In this document: one piece after another, positions 1 through 8,550 of the stretch
Layout of the letters: each line of letters opens with the position of its first letter
Numbering within the stretch: the first letter of the stretch is position 1
Assembly: GCF_001307155.1 (NCBI RefSeq)
Contig: NZ_CP012830.1
Location: forward strand, 5,640,501 to 5,704,500
Direction: 5' to 3'
Source of the DNA: Pseudomonas fluorescens
Lineage (GTDB): Bacteria; Pseudomonadota; Gammaproteobacteria; Pseudomonadales; Pseudomonadaceae
Length of the DNA stretch: 64,000 nucleotides
Notes under the pieces: generated by a model
What the model was told of the DNA's origin: nothing
The model's input: only the letters and a program-made list of their open reading frames with translations
Databases searched by the model: none
Program-made: the position numbers and the translations under genes

Positions 1-1371
1 CTGCCCTTTGGCCAGGTAAACGCGTTGACGGCCTGGTTACCCAGCGCCATTGCCTCAGCGACGATTGTCACGCTGATGTACCGGTTGGTAGCGCCCTACT
101 CCAGAACCTGGGCGTTGATCAGCATTGCCTTGATGATGCTGAGCAATACCTTCATCACCGAAACCCGCGCCGTGTCCCTCGACCAGATGGTCGCGGCCGT
201 GACCTTCGCCGTGTTCTATCTGGGCTATGCCGCTGACCACTTTCAGGCACCGCGACGACTGCCGCTGATACTCGCGTTGCTGGTGCTCGGTTTTGCCATT
301 CGCGGGCCTATCGGCCTGGTGGTGCCTACCGGCGTCTTGTGCAGTTATTACCTGCTCAATGGCCAGTGGCGGCGGATGATCACGATCGGCTTGCTGGCAG
401 CTTTGCTGCTGGCAGCCGGTATTGGTTTGTTGCTGTGGCTGGCCAACGCCAGTGGCGGTCCGACCTTCGTGCAAGACGTGATCCGCATGCAGTTCATGGG
501 GCGCATGGATGGCCGCGAAGGCGCGAGCGGTCCGCTGTTTTACTTCAGCAGCTCGCTGGGCAACTATGCGCTGGCGTATCCCTTGGCGGTAGTGGTGCTG
601 GCCGCGGTGTTGCTGTTCGGCCGCAAGGATCGCGGACCGGCGTTGCGCCTGCTGACCTTGTGCACCGCTGCCGGGCTGGTCGTGATGATTGGCCTGTCGA
701 TTCCGATGGCAAAAAAAGCCCGCTACATGCTGCCGATGCTGCCGATGGCGGCGATCATTGCGGCGTATCCGTTCCAGGCGCAGGGCCGGGTGTTCCAGTG
801 GTTGCGCGGCCTGATGCAGGGCCTGTGGCTGCTGATTCCTGGTCTGCTGATCGTCGGGCTGCTGGTCGCCAAGCGACGCTTCCCGGAACATCTCACCTCG
901 GTGACGGCGGTGATGACGATCCTCGGTGTGTTGCAGGTGATCGCACTGGGGCTGTTGTTCAAGCCACGCGTGCGTGCAGTGGGCCTGGCGTTCACCGCAG
1001 TGCTGGCGTTGTGGTCGACCTACATTCTGGTGTTCGAGCCCGCAGAGCGCAGGCTCTTCGACACCCGTACGTTTAGTCGTGCAGCCTTTGAGCTGATCCA
1101 GAAAGACCCGGCGCCTGTGGTCTTGCACGCCATGGGCAAAGACGCCAAGGCGATCAAGTTCATGGTCAACGTCGAGCATGATCTGTTCCCGGTCTTCACT
1201 CATTCAGTGCAAGAACTGGAAAACCTGAAAGGCCCTGCCTGGCTGGTGATGGAAAAAAGTGACTACGAGGCCCTGAAAGGCTCTCGGTTGGCAACATTGC
1301 AACCAGTGCTGAACGGGAACTTCGACAAGGACGATTACGTCCTGCTGCATCTGGTACCCGTGCAGCCCTGA
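1..1371 (+). CDS. Membrane glycosyltransferase, C-terminal part (ArnT/PMT-like, GT39 family)
   Basis: The reading frame is open from base 1, so the true start lies upstream; about 456 codons are visible. The protein is very hydrophobic, with many predicted membrane helices in the first 330 residues and a soluble tail of about 100 residues. This layout fits polyprenol-phosphate-dependent glycosyltransferases of the GT39/GT83 type (ArnT-like), which transfer a sugar from a lipid carrier to lipid A or another envelope acceptor at the periplasmic face. The N-terminal periplasmic loop with the catalytic Asp/Glu residues lies outside the window, so substrate and exact family cannot be settled. An alternative is a generic PMT_2 protein of unknown acceptor. 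Confidence 0.7.
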   Translation: MPFGQVNALTAWLPSAIASATIVTLMYRLVAPYSRTWALISIALMMLSNTFITETRAVSLDQMVAAVTFAVFYLGYAADHFQAPRRLPLILALLVLGFAIRGPIGLVVPTGVLCSYYLLNGQWRRMITIGLLAALLLAAGIGLLLWLANASGGPTFVQDVIRMQFMGRMDGREGASGPLFYFSSSLGNYALAYPLAVVVLAAVLLFGRKDRGPALRLLTLCTAAGLVVMIGLSIPMAKKARYMLPMLPMAAIIAAYPFQAQGRVFQWLRGLMQGLWLLIPGLLIVGLLVAKRRFPEHLTSVTAVMTILGVLQVIALGLLFKPRVRAVGLAFTAVLALWSTYILVFEPAERRLFDTRTFSRAAFELIQKDPAPVVLHAMGKDAKAIKFMVNVEHDLFPVFTHSVQELENLKGPAWLVMEKSDYEALKGSRLATLQPVLNGNFDKDDYVLLHLVPVQP

Positions 1372-1413
1372 ACGGGTTGCACATCGTCTGGGCGCTTGCT
1401 TAAGCTTGCGCCC

Positions 1414-1935
1414 ATGACTCCCTCCCTCCGCCGTGCCCAATTTGACGATGCCAGCGCACTGCCCGCCGTAGAGCGCTCAGCTGCCATTCTCTTCCGTAAT
1501 GACCCTGAACTTGCCTGGCTTGCCGACGCCCCCGTGACCAGCGTCGAGCAGCACCTGCGCGCCATAGAGTCCGCGCAGGTCTGGGTTGCCGAGATGGCCA
1601 ATGGATCAATCGTGGGTTTTCTCAGCGCCCATGCCGTCGATACCGAACTGCATATCCAGGAGGTTTCTGTCAGCAGCGCGTTTCAGGGCCAGGGCCTGGG
1701 GCGCAGGTTGTTGCAGACCGCCCTTGAGTACGCACGCCATAGCGGGTTGACCGCGCTGACGCTGACGACCTTTCGCACACTGCCGTGGAACGAGCCGTTT
1801 TATCAACGGTTCGGCTTTGAATCCCTGGCATTTTCCGATCTCGATCACCGCTTGCAGGCAGTGCTTGAAGCAGAAATTACCCATGGATTGCCGGGCGCCC
1901 GACGGTGTGCGATGCGTTATTGCATCAAACCGTAA
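1414..1935 (+). CDS. GNAT-family N-acetyltransferase
   Basis: This 173-residue protein has a single GNAT fold. The acetyl-CoA-binding motif A is visible as QGQGLGRRLL at about residues 94-103, preceded by the beta4 strand LHIQEVSVS; the C-terminal FYQRFGFE segment is the usual motif B. I chose the ATG at 1414 over an upstream TTG at 1396 because the protein then begins directly with the GNAT beta1 strand (LRRAQFDD). The family transfers an acetyl group from acetyl-CoA to an amine on a small molecule or protein; the acceptor cannot be read from sequence. It is 42 bases downstream of the glycosyltransferase gene and may be cotranscribed with it. Confidence 0.85.
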   Translation: MTPSLRRAQFDDASALPAVERSAAILFRNDPELAWLADAPVTSVEQHLRAIESAQVWVAEMANGSIVGFLSAHAVDTELHIQEVSVSSAFQGQGLGRRLLQTALEYARHSGLTALTLTTFRTLPWNEPFYQRFGFESLAFSDLDHRLQAVLEAEITHGLPGARRCAMRYCIKP

Positions 1936-2080
1936 AGGGTATGTATCGGCGGGAAATAGCCGCAGGAACCATTGTCCTGTGGCCAGCACTTTCATGTCAT
2001 CAACCGGTCTTGCGTCGAACAGTCTCGAACCGATATCAGCCAATACTTCAGGTGAAACAGAGTCGCTGTTTTACTTGTCC

Positions 2081-2106
2081 GTCGAACATTTTTAAAACTG
2101 TTCGAC
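2081..2106. repeat. Short inverted repeat (GTCGAAC / GTTCGAC)
   Basis: Seven-base arms are separated by 12 A/T-rich bases in the gap between the GNAT gene and the convergent LysR gene. A related GTCGAAC occurs about 70 bases upstream. There is no clear U-tract, so this is not a convincing terminator. It could be chance. Confidence 0.3.
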
Positions 2107-2197
2107 ACTGCCTGGCAGGCGCTATAAACGCCAAAGCCTGCGACAACTCCGCCGAGTTATCAGCTGCTATCAACCCAGTTGGCATTCACGCTTGATT

Positions 2198-3163
2198 TCA
2201 GACACCTGCCTTCAGATCCACCCCCAACGCCTGGGCAAACGCCTTGACCAACGGACTGCGCACCGTGTTGTGCCGCAGGATCAAATTGAACGGTGTATTG
2301 AAACTGATCAGGTCCGGCCGCAGGGCTCTGAACGTGCCTTGTGCAACCAGAGTCGCGGCATAGTGCTGTGGCAGAAAACCCAGGAAGCGCCCGGTTTTGA
2401 TCAGCATGGCGACCGCTTCGACCTGTGATGCCGAGGCGGAAAAACTGTCGTACCGGGCAAACGTCAGCTTGTCTCGGTGGATGGCGTAGCGATGGTTGAT
2501 GAACTCATGCTGCTTGAGCACATCTTCGCCCATCTGCTCATTCGGAACGCTGAACAACGGGTGCCCCACCGCGCAGTAGGCCTCTGATCTTTCTTCATAC
2601 AACGTGAAGTAATCGAACTCTTCTCTTTTCTGATAAACCGGCACTATTCCGGCGACCAACCGCCCTTCTACAACGCCTCTTTCCACTTCATCCAATTGCG
2701 AGGCCTGAAGTTGAAAGCGCACCTTCGGCGACTCTTCATTTATTCGTTTCAATGCAGCAACTAACGGAGAGTTTTCATCGGTAATCGTATTGTCGATCAC
2801 CCCTACTCCCAAGTCGCCAATCAATTCATTCTGAGCGCAACTAAGCTTGTCTCGAAAGTTGTCGACCGAGGCAAATAAGTCAATCGACGCCTGATAGACC
2901 AGGCGCCCTTCTTCGGTCAGATTAAATCCCTCTCGACCCCGAGTACACAGGCGCATGCCAATGCGAATCTCAAGGTCGGATATCTGTTTGCTGATGGCTG
3001 CCAGCCCCACATTCAACTCGTTTTGAGCTGCACTGAAACCTCCGGCCTCGACCACTGCCTTGAATACTTTGAGCAGTTTGAAGTCCAGCCCGCTCAGGGC
3101 CAAAGGCGCTCGATGGGCCGTTTTCAACGGCGGGTTTCCAGAATTGGAAAGTGGGGTTTCCAT
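2198..3163 (-). CDS. LysR-type transcriptional regulator
   Basis: This 321-residue protein has the LysR layout: an N-terminal winged helix-turn-helix at about residues 25-85 (LLKVFKAVVEAGGFSAAQNE, then AISKQISDLEIRIG), followed by a periplasmic-binding-protein-like effector domain. The first 20 residues are a variable leader. It is divergent from the argH-like cluster that starts at 3458, with about 295 bases between them. This is the classic arrangement for a LysR protein controlling the neighbouring operon in response to its substrate; that link is inference from position. The effector is unknown. Confidence 0.9.
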   Translation of the reverse strand: METPLSNSGNPPLKTAHRAPLALSGLDFKLLKVFKAVVEAGGFSAAQNELNVGLAAISKQISDLEIRIGMRLCTRGREGFNLTEEGRLVYQASIDLFASVDNFRDKLSCAQNELIGDLGVGVIDNTITDENSPLVAALKRINEESPKVRFQLQASQLDEVERGVVEGRLVAGIVPVYQKREEFDYFTLYEERSEAYCAVGHPLFSVPNEQMGEDVLKQHEFINHRYAIHRDKLTFARYDSFSASASQVEAVAMLIKTGRFLGFLPQHYAATLVAQGTFRALRPDLISFNTPFNLILRHNTVRSPLVKAFAQALGVDLKAGV

Positions 3164-3457
3164 AATGCTTATTTACCTCTGGCGCCCGATTCAACAGTCT
3201 GTGTCCAACAACAAAAACAACGCTGGCTAATAATAATGAACACAGAAAACCAGGCTTGGCAACTCCCAATAATTCCCCCCGATCAGCGCCAACTCGCTGA
3301 TTCGAAACTATTAAAAGCTGACACTTCGATCAGCTCTCGCCACTTGCAACTGCCCTCTTGAAAACTGCATGAGCCGAACCACGCCCGGACGATCCCGGCG
3401 AGTGTTCAAGGCTCTGCGTAACGACATCAGTTCGTGTTACCGACGAGGAAAACAACA

Positions 3458-4885
3458 ATGACTCAAGCAACCGATCGTTTGTGGGGGGCGCGTTTCAAAA
3501 GCGGTCCATCCGAAGCCCTGGCAGCCCTGTCCCGCTGCCCTGAGCGGTACTTCCGCCTCACCCCTTACGACCTGGCCGGTTCCAAGGCCCATGCCGGGGA
3601 ACTGCACCGCGCCGGTTTGCTCGATGCGCTGGAAACCCAAACCATGCTCGATGCGCTGGAGCGTATCGGTGAAGACTTCCGTGCTGGCTTTGTCAGCCCG
3701 ACGCTGGATGACGAAGACGTCCACACCTTCATCGAGCGCCTGCTGACTGAACGCCTTGGGGCGCTGGGTGGCAAGCTGCGCGCCGGACGCTCGCGCAACG
3801 ACCAGACTGCCAACGATCTGCGGCTGTTTCTGCGTGATCACGCTCGCACCCTGACCACCGAAGTGCTGGCCCTGCAACAGGCGCTGGTCGAGCAGGCCGA
3901 GCTGCACATCGACAGCATTTGCCCGGGTTTCACTCACCTGCAACAGGCGCAACCGATCGTGTTTGCCCATCACTTGCTGGCCCACGCCCAGTCGATGCTG
4001 CGCGATGTGCAACGTCTGGTGGATTGGGACGTGCGCACTTCCCTGTCGCCATTGGGCGCAGCGGCCATGGCCGGTTCGGCTATCGCCCGTCAGCCGCAGC
4101 AATCGGCGAAGGAAATGGGCTACAGCGGTGTCTGCGAAAACTCCATCGACGCCGTGGCCAGCCGAGACCACGTTGCCGAGTTCCTGTTCGTTGCGAGCAT
4201 GCTCGGCGTCAACATCTCGCGTCTGGCCGAAGAGTTTTGCCTGTGGTCTTCGCGGCAATTTCGCTGGGTTGCGCTGGACGATGCCTACGCCACCGGCAGT
4301 TCGATCATGCCGCAGAAGAAAAACCCGGACATCGCTGAACTGGCGCGGGGCAAGGCCGGCCGTTTGATCGGCAACCTGACCGGTCTGCTGTCGACCCTCA
4401 AATCCCTGCCGCTGTCTTACAACCGCGATTTGAGCGAAGACAAGAACGGTGTGCTCGACAGCGTCGACACCCTGCTGCTGGTGCTGCCAGCCATGGCCGG
4501 GATGGTTGCGACCATGAAGGTCAATGTCGAAGAGCTGCGTCGCCAGGCACCGCTGGGCTTCACTCTCGCCACCGAGGTCGCCGACTGGCTGGCGGTGCGC
4601 GGTGTGCCGTTCAAGGAGGCCCACGAAATCACCGGAGCGCTGGTTCAGGCCTGTGAGAAACACGATATCGAACTGTGGGAAGCCTCACCGGCGCTGCTGG
4701 CCGAGATCGATATGCGCCTGACCCCCGAAGTTCGCGACAGCCTGACCCTGGAAGCCGCCATCGCTGCCCGCAGTGGCTGGGGCGGAACCGCGCCGCAGCA
4801 GGTCCGTGAACAGATCGGCCGCTTGAAAACCGCCCTCGCCGCACAGCAGCGATGGGCCGAAAACTATCAAGGCTTCCGCCTCTGA
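3458..4885 (+). CDS. Argininosuccinate lyase paralogue (fumarase/aspartase superfamily C-N lyase)
   Basis: This 475-residue protein is full length for the family. Superfamily motifs are intact: S112-R-N-D-Q116, the T159-H160 catalytic pair in GFTHLQQAQP, and the flexible signature loop GSSIMPQKKNP starting at G280. The start is the ATG at 3458 behind GAGGAAA; the frame stays open further upstream without a better site. Argininosuccinate lyases cleave argininosuccinate to arginine and fumarate. The context is not arginine biosynthesis: the gene heads a transporter and amidohydrolase cluster. The usual G-S/C-G-A-L-A-G stretch reads GAAAMAG here. I infer a catabolic C-N lyase that releases fumarate from an N-substituted aspartate-like compound; ordinary argininosuccinate lyase activity remains possible. 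Confidence 0.85.
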   Translation: MTQATDRLWGARFKSGPSEALAALSRCPERYFRLTPYDLAGSKAHAGELHRAGLLDALETQTMLDALERIGEDFRAGFVSPTLDDEDVHTFIERLLTERLGALGGKLRAGRSRNDQTANDLRLFLRDHARTLTTEVLALQQALVEQAELHIDSICPGFTHLQQAQPIVFAHHLLAHAQSMLRDVQRLVDWDVRTSLSPLGAAAMAGSAIARQPQQSAKEMGYSGVCENSIDAVASRDHVAEFLFVASMLGVNISRLAEEFCLWSSRQFRWVALDDAYATGSSIMPQKKNPDIAELARGKAGRLIGNLTGLLSTLKSLPLSYNRDLSEDKNGVLDSVDTLLLVLPAMAGMVATMKVNVEELRRQAPLGFTLATEVADWLAVRGVPFKEAHEITGALVQACEKHDIELWEASPALLAEIDMRLTPEVRDSLTLEAAIAARSGWGGTAPQQVREQIGRLKTALAAQQRWAENYQGFRL

Positions 4886-4892
4886 ATAAAGC

Positions 4893-4936
4893 ACAACCCC
4901 CTGTAGGAGCAAAGCTTGCTCCTACAGGGATTGTGT
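4893..4936. repeat. Long extragenic palindrome (REP-like), possible terminator
   Basis: A near-perfect stem with arms of about 17 bases (core CCCTGTAGGAGCA / TGCTCCTACAGGG) around an AAGCT-rich centre lies 8 bases after the lyase stop codon. The GTAGGAGC core recurs at 21490-21552 and 28507-28594. It could reduce read-through from the lyase into the permease gene or protect the upstream mRNA end. No U-tract follows. Confidence 0.75.
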
Positions 4937-4968
4937 TGATCTGAAACACCCGTGTTCGGAGAACCGAA

Positions 4969-5844
4969 ATGAACCAGACTCAGGCAGAGCTCCTCGCGGA
5001 GCGCAAAAAAGCCGAAAACCAGTTCGACATCACTCAGTACGAGCATGTACCTCGGCGCTACTACGGGCGGATCTTCTTCGCCACGCTGATCGTCGTCGCC
5101 ATCGTCGGCCTGGTCAGGGCCTTCGCCGAGGGCAAGATCGAGTGGTCGTACATCGGCCAGTTCCTGACCTCCCAGGCGATTCTGTTCGGCTTGCTCAACA
5201 CCATCGTCATGGCCGTGCTGGCGATGGCGCTGGGGATCGTCTTCGGGGTGATCACCGCCGTGATGCGCATGTCGGCGAACCCGATCCTGCGCTACGTCGC
5301 GGTGACGTACACCTGGCTGTTTCGCGGTACGCCGCTGATTCTGCAACTGCTGTTGTGGTTCAACCTGGCGTTGATATTTCCCACCATCGGCATTCCCGGG
5401 CTGTTCGAACTCGATACCGTCAGCCTGATGACGCCCTTCGTCGCCGCGCTGTTGGGCCTGAGCATCAACCAGGGCGCCTACACCGCTGAAGTGGTGCGTG
5501 CCGGTCTGCTCTCGGTGGACACCGGCCAGTACGAGGCGGCCAAGTCGATCGGCATGCCGCGCCTGCAAGCGCTGCGCCGGATCATCCTGCCGCAGGCCAT
5601 GCGCATCATCATTCCTCCGGTCGGCAACGAGTTCATCGGCATGGTCAAGATGACCTCGCTCGCCAGCGTGATCCAGTACTCGGAACTGCTCTACAACGCC
5701 CAGAACATCTACTACGCCAACGCCCGGGTCATGGAATTACTGATCGTCGCGGGTATCTGGTATCTGGCCGCCGTCACCGTTCTGTCCTTTGGTCAAAGCC
5801 GTCTGGAGCGTCGTTTCGCTCGCGGCGCCGGCAAGCGTTCTTGA
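4969..5844 (+). CDS. Polar amino-acid ABC transporter, permease
   Basis: This 291-residue inner-membrane permease belongs to the HisM/GlnP family. It has a cytosolic N-terminal extension of about 30 residues, at least five predicted membrane helices, and the cytoplasmic EAA loop (EAAKSIGMPRLQALRRIILPQA, about residues 188-209) that docks on the ATPase. Only one permease gene is present, so it probably forms a homodimer. Start is the ATG at 4969 behind CGGAGAACCGAA. It lies in a transporter set with the ATPase (starting 10 bases downstream) and the binding protein. The length of the N-terminal tail is greater than in HisM/HisQ. Confidence 0.92.
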   Translation: MNQTQAELLAERKKAENQFDITQYEHVPRRYYGRIFFATLIVVAIVGLVRAFAEGKIEWSYIGQFLTSQAILFGLLNTIVMAVLAMALGIVFGVITAVMRMSANPILRYVAVTYTWLFRGTPLILQLLLWFNLALIFPTIGIPGLFELDTVSLMTPFVAALLGLSINQGAYTAEVVRAGLLSVDTGQYEAAKSIGMPRLQALRRIILPQAMRIIIPPVGNEFIGMVKMTSLASVIQYSELLYNAQNIYYANARVMELLIVAGIWYLAAVTVLSFGQSRLERRFARGAGKRS

Positions 5845-5854
5845 GGAGTCCGAC

Positions 5855-6619
5855 ATGAGAAGCATCGTCAAGGCCGTGAGCCTGAACAAATATTACGACC
5901 AGTACCACGCGCTCAAGGACATCAACATCGAAGTCGAGCAAGGCGAAGTGCTGTGCATCATCGGACCGTCCGGTTCCGGCAAAAGCACCCTGCTGCGCTG
6001 CGTCAATCAGCTGGAAAAAATCGACAAGGGCGGCCTCTGGGTCGACGGCGAACTGGTGGGCTACCGCGTCGTCGGCAACAAACTGCATGAACTCAACGAG
6101 TCGCAGATCGCCCGGCAGCGGCTGGCCACCGGCATGGTGTTCCAGCGTTTCAACCTGTTTCCGCACATGACTGTGCTGCAAAACATCGTCGAAGGCCCAT
6201 GTCAGGTGCTCAAGCGCTCGCCCAAGGAAGCGCACGAAGAAGCCCTGGAACTGCTGGCCCGCGTCGGCCTGGCCGACAAGCGCAACAGCTACCCGATCGA
6301 ACTCTCCGGTGGCCAGCAACAACGGGTAGCCATTGCCCGGGCGCTGGCCATGCGGCCCAAGCTGATGCTGTTCGATGAACCCACTTCGGCACTCGACCCG
6401 GAACTGGTCGGTGAGGTGCTGTCGGTGATGCGCGATCTGGCGCAGACCGGCATGACCATGATCGTCGTCACCCATGAACTGGGCTTCGCCCGCGAGGTTT
6501 CCAATCGCATGGTGTTCATGGATGGCGGACAGATCGTGGAGGCAGGAAGCCCCGAAGAAATACTAATAAGTCCACAAAACCCGCGCACCCAAAGCTTCAT
6601 TTCTGCCGTTCGCACCTAA
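5855..6619 (+). CDS. Polar amino-acid ABC transporter, ATP-binding protein
   Basis: This 254-residue ATPase shows Walker A GPSGSGKST (residues 37-45), the Q-loop in MVFQRFNLFPHMT, the ABC signature LSGGQQQR from about residue 150, and Walker B LMLFDEPTSALD with the H-switch in VVTHELGFA. It is GlnQ/HisP-like. I chose the ATG at 5855 behind GAGGAGTCCGAC; the frame continues open upstream inside the permease gene. It energises uptake through the permease at 4969-5844, with the binding protein encoded next. Confidence 0.95.
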   Translation: MRSIVKAVSLNKYYDQYHALKDINIEVEQGEVLCIIGPSGSGKSTLLRCVNQLEKIDKGGLWVDGELVGYRVVGNKLHELNESQIARQRLATGMVFQRFNLFPHMTVLQNIVEGPCQVLKRSPKEAHEEALELLARVGLADKRNSYPIELSGGQQQRVAIARALAMRPKLMLFDEPTSALDPELVGEVLSVMRDLAQTGMTMIVVTHELGFAREVSNRMVFMDGGQIVEAGSPEEILISPQNPRTQSFISAVRT

Positions 6620-6643
6620 CGACAACTCAAAAAGAGAACGACC

Positions 6644-7468
6644 ATGAAAAACCTCCTTATCCCTGCAGTAGTGGCTGGCCTGATGGCCTCTTCGATGACC
6701 TGGGCAGCTGATTTGCCCGCGAGCATCAAGGCCAAGGGCGAAATCGTCGTGGCGATCATGCCCAACTATCCGCCGATGGATTTCAAGGACCCGGCCACCA
6801 ACACCCTCACCGGTCTGGACTACGACCTGGGCAACGCCTTAGCCGAGCGTCTGGGCGTGAAAATCAAATGGCAGGAAACCGGCTTCGAGCAAATGATCAA
6901 CGCCCTGACCACCGACCGTGTGGACGTGGTGCTGTCGGGCATGACCGACACCGCCGAGCGTCAGCAGAGCGTGACCTTCGTTGACTACTTCACCAGCGGG
7001 CCGCAGTTCTACACCCTGCAAAAGAACAAGGACACCAACGAAATTGCCGACCTGTGCGGCAAGAAAGTCGGGACCAGCCGACGTACCACTTTCCCGGCAG
7101 AAATCGCTGAGTGGAGCAAGGCCAACTGCGAAGCGAAGGGTAAACCGGCGATCAACGTGATCGGCACCGAAGGCTCCGCCGACGCCCGTGCGCAGCTGCG
7201 CCAGAGCCGCATCGATGCGGCCATGCAGGGCAGCGAAACCCTGTCGTATCTGAAGACCCAGGAAAAAGACACCTACAAGACCGTGGGGGCGCCGATCTCG
7301 GTGCAGTTCAGCGGTTTGGGCGTCAGCAAGAAAAAACCTGAGTTGAGCGAGGCAGTGAAAGTCGCGCTGCAAAGCATGATTGATGACGGCAGCTATCAGG
7401 CGATCTTGAAGAAGTGGGATCTGGAGTTGGGTGCCATCAAGACGGTGACCATCAACGCCGGGAAGTAA
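6644..7468 (+). CDS. Periplasmic amino-acid-binding protein of the same ABC transporter
   Basis: This 274-residue protein has a signal peptide ending near AWA-AD (residues 20-22) and the family 3 extracellular solute-binding fold: KGEIVVAIMPNYPPMDFKD at the mature N terminus, then GLDYDLGNALAERLGV and QMINALTTDRVDVVLSGMTDTAERQQ. The pair of cysteines in the second lobe (DLCGKKVG and KANCEAKG) could form a disulphide. Such proteins capture polar amino acids or related compounds in the periplasm. Ligand specificity cannot be read directly; the neighbouring lyase suggests an aspartate- or argininosuccinate-like ligand, which is inference. Confidence 0.92.
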   Translation: MKNLLIPAVVAGLMASSMTWAADLPASIKAKGEIVVAIMPNYPPMDFKDPATNTLTGLDYDLGNALAERLGVKIKWQETGFEQMINALTTDRVDVVLSGMTDTAERQQSVTFVDYFTSGPQFYTLQKNKDTNEIADLCGKKVGTSRRTTFPAEIAEWSKANCEAKGKPAINVIGTEGSADARAQLRQSRIDAAMQGSETLSYLKTQEKDTYKTVGAPISVQFSGLGVSKKKPELSEAVKVALQSMIDDGSYQAILKKWDLELGAIKTVTINAGK

Positions 7469-7486
7469 CGCTGAAATACGTTGCCT

Positions 7487-7634
7487 CGTAGCAGCTGCCA
7501 AGCCTGCGAGGCTGCGTTCGAGAACGCAGTCCTCGCAAGTCTGTGTACGCGGTTTACCTGAAAGAATGCGTCATCTGATTTCGCGGCGGCTACGCCACCG
7601 AACGCAGCCTCGCAGGCTCGGCAGCTGCTACGGG
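7487..7634. repeat. REPIN-like inverted repeat pair, family A, copy 1
   Basis: Two 32-base arms (starting CGTAGCAGCTGCC and ending GGCAGCTGCTACG) face each other across about 80 bases. The arms contain the shared core GCCTGCGAGGCTGCGTTCG. Two further copies of the same element type are at 14973-15121 and 32979-33139. This matches the inverted REP doublets (REPINs) known from Pseudomonas, which are mobilised by RAYT transposases; no RAYT gene is in this window. Confidence 0.85.
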
Positions 7635-7679
7635 GGTTACGAGTGTTACGCGGGTTACGGATGCAACGGGTGTTACACC
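7635..7679 (+). repeat. Five-unit 9-bp direct repeat just upstream of a deacetylase-family gene
   Basis: Five consecutive 9-base units read GGTTACGAG, TGTTACGCG, GGTTACGGA, TGCAACGGG and TGTTACACC. The shared core is GTTACG. The array ends 22 bases before the ATG at 7702, so it lies in the leader or promoter of that gene. It could be an operator array, or a decaying simple repeat next to the REPIN. Confidence 0.6.
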
Positions 7680-7701
7680 CATAAATTACTGGAGCGCCAC
7701 G

Positions 7702-8550
7702 ATGTCCTCCTCGCCTCAACCGACTTGGCCCGATGGCCACAACGCTTGCCTGGCCCTGGCCTTCGATCTCGACGGCCCGACCGGCGATGCGATGCTCAAT
7801 GGTTCGATCTGGCACAAGCCCGAGTATTTCGGTTTTGGCGGTTACGGGCCGTATCGGGCCTTGCCACGGATACTCGACCTGCTTGATGAGTTCCGCATCC
7901 CGACCACCTTCTTCGTCCCGGCCTGGGTCGTGGAGAACTGGCCGAAACAGTGCCAGTCGATCATCGAGCGCGGGCATGAAGTGGCTTACCACGGCTACAA
8001 ACACGAGTCCTTTTACGCGCTGACGCTGGAGCAGCAAAAGGACGTCATGAATAAATGCAGCGAGGTGTTCTGGCAGCATTTGAACATCCGCGCAGAAGGC
8101 TTTCGCACCCCGTCCGGCGACTGGCGGGCCGAGACGCCGGCCATGCTGGTGGAAGCCGGCGTCACTTATTCCAGCAGCATGCGCGGCGATGACCGGCCGT
8201 ACCTGGTGAACGTGCCGGGCTTTGATACCCCGTTGGTGGAAATCCCCGGCCGCTGGGAAATGGACGATTACGCCTCCATCGCCTACACCCGCGCGCCGGA
8301 CTTTCCCTCGGGGCTGGACCGTACCGCCAGCTATGAGCTGACCCTCGACAATTGGTGCCGCGAATTCGACGGTGCGATGAATGAAGGACTGTGCCTGACC
8401 ACCCTCTTCCACCCGAAGATCACCGGTAAACCGGGGCGCATTCTGCTGCTGGAGAAACTTTTCGAACACATGCGCCAGCGTGATGACGTGTGGTTCGCCA
8501 CCTGCCGCGATGTCGCCCACTTGTGGCTCAAGGAGAATCAACATGGCTGA
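7702..8550 (+). CDS. NodB-fold (polysaccharide deacetylase family) amidohydrolase
   Basis: This 282-residue protein has no signal peptide and is therefore cytosolic. The NodB homology domain fills most of it. Visible catalytic elements are D22 and D24 in AFDLDG (base and metal ligand), the HxxxH metal motif H97-G-Y-K-H101, a GFRTPSGDW strand, and the C-terminal LFHPKITGKPGR histidine. Cytosolic members of this group (PuuE-type allantoinase, cyclic imidases) hydrolyse C-N bonds in small molecules and not polysaccharide. Start is the ATG at 7702 behind TACTGGAG. The next gene is a paralogue and overlaps by 8 bases. I infer a small-molecule amidase; the substrate is unknown. Confidence 0.88.
   Translation: MSSSPQPTWPDGHNACLALAFDLDGPTGDAMLNGSIWHKPEYFGFGGYGPYRALPRILDLLDEFRIPTTFFVPAWVVENWPKQCQSIIERGHEVAYHGYKHESFYALTLEQQKDVMNKCSEVFWQHLNIRAEGFRTPSGDWRAETPAMLVEAGVTYSSSMRGDDRPYLVNVPGFDTPLVEIPGRWEMDDYASIAYTRAPDFPSGLDRTASYELTLDNWCREFDGAMNEGLCLTTLFHPKITGKPGRILLLEKLFEHMRQRDDVWFATCRDVAHLWLKENQHG

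Noticed and set aside
3236..3361. 41-codon frame (MNTENQAWQLPIIPPDQRQL...) between the LysR gene and the lyase gene, considered as a leader peptide.
   Set aside because: No ribosome-binding site, no terminator or attenuator structure after it, and no control-codon run. It is probably chance in the promoter region.
7566..7701. In-frame Gly/Tyr/Cys-rich peptide read through the REPIN and 9-bp repeat array.
   Set aside because: It is the translation of repeat DNA (GTTACG units) with no ribosome site and shifts into the deacetylase gene in another frame.
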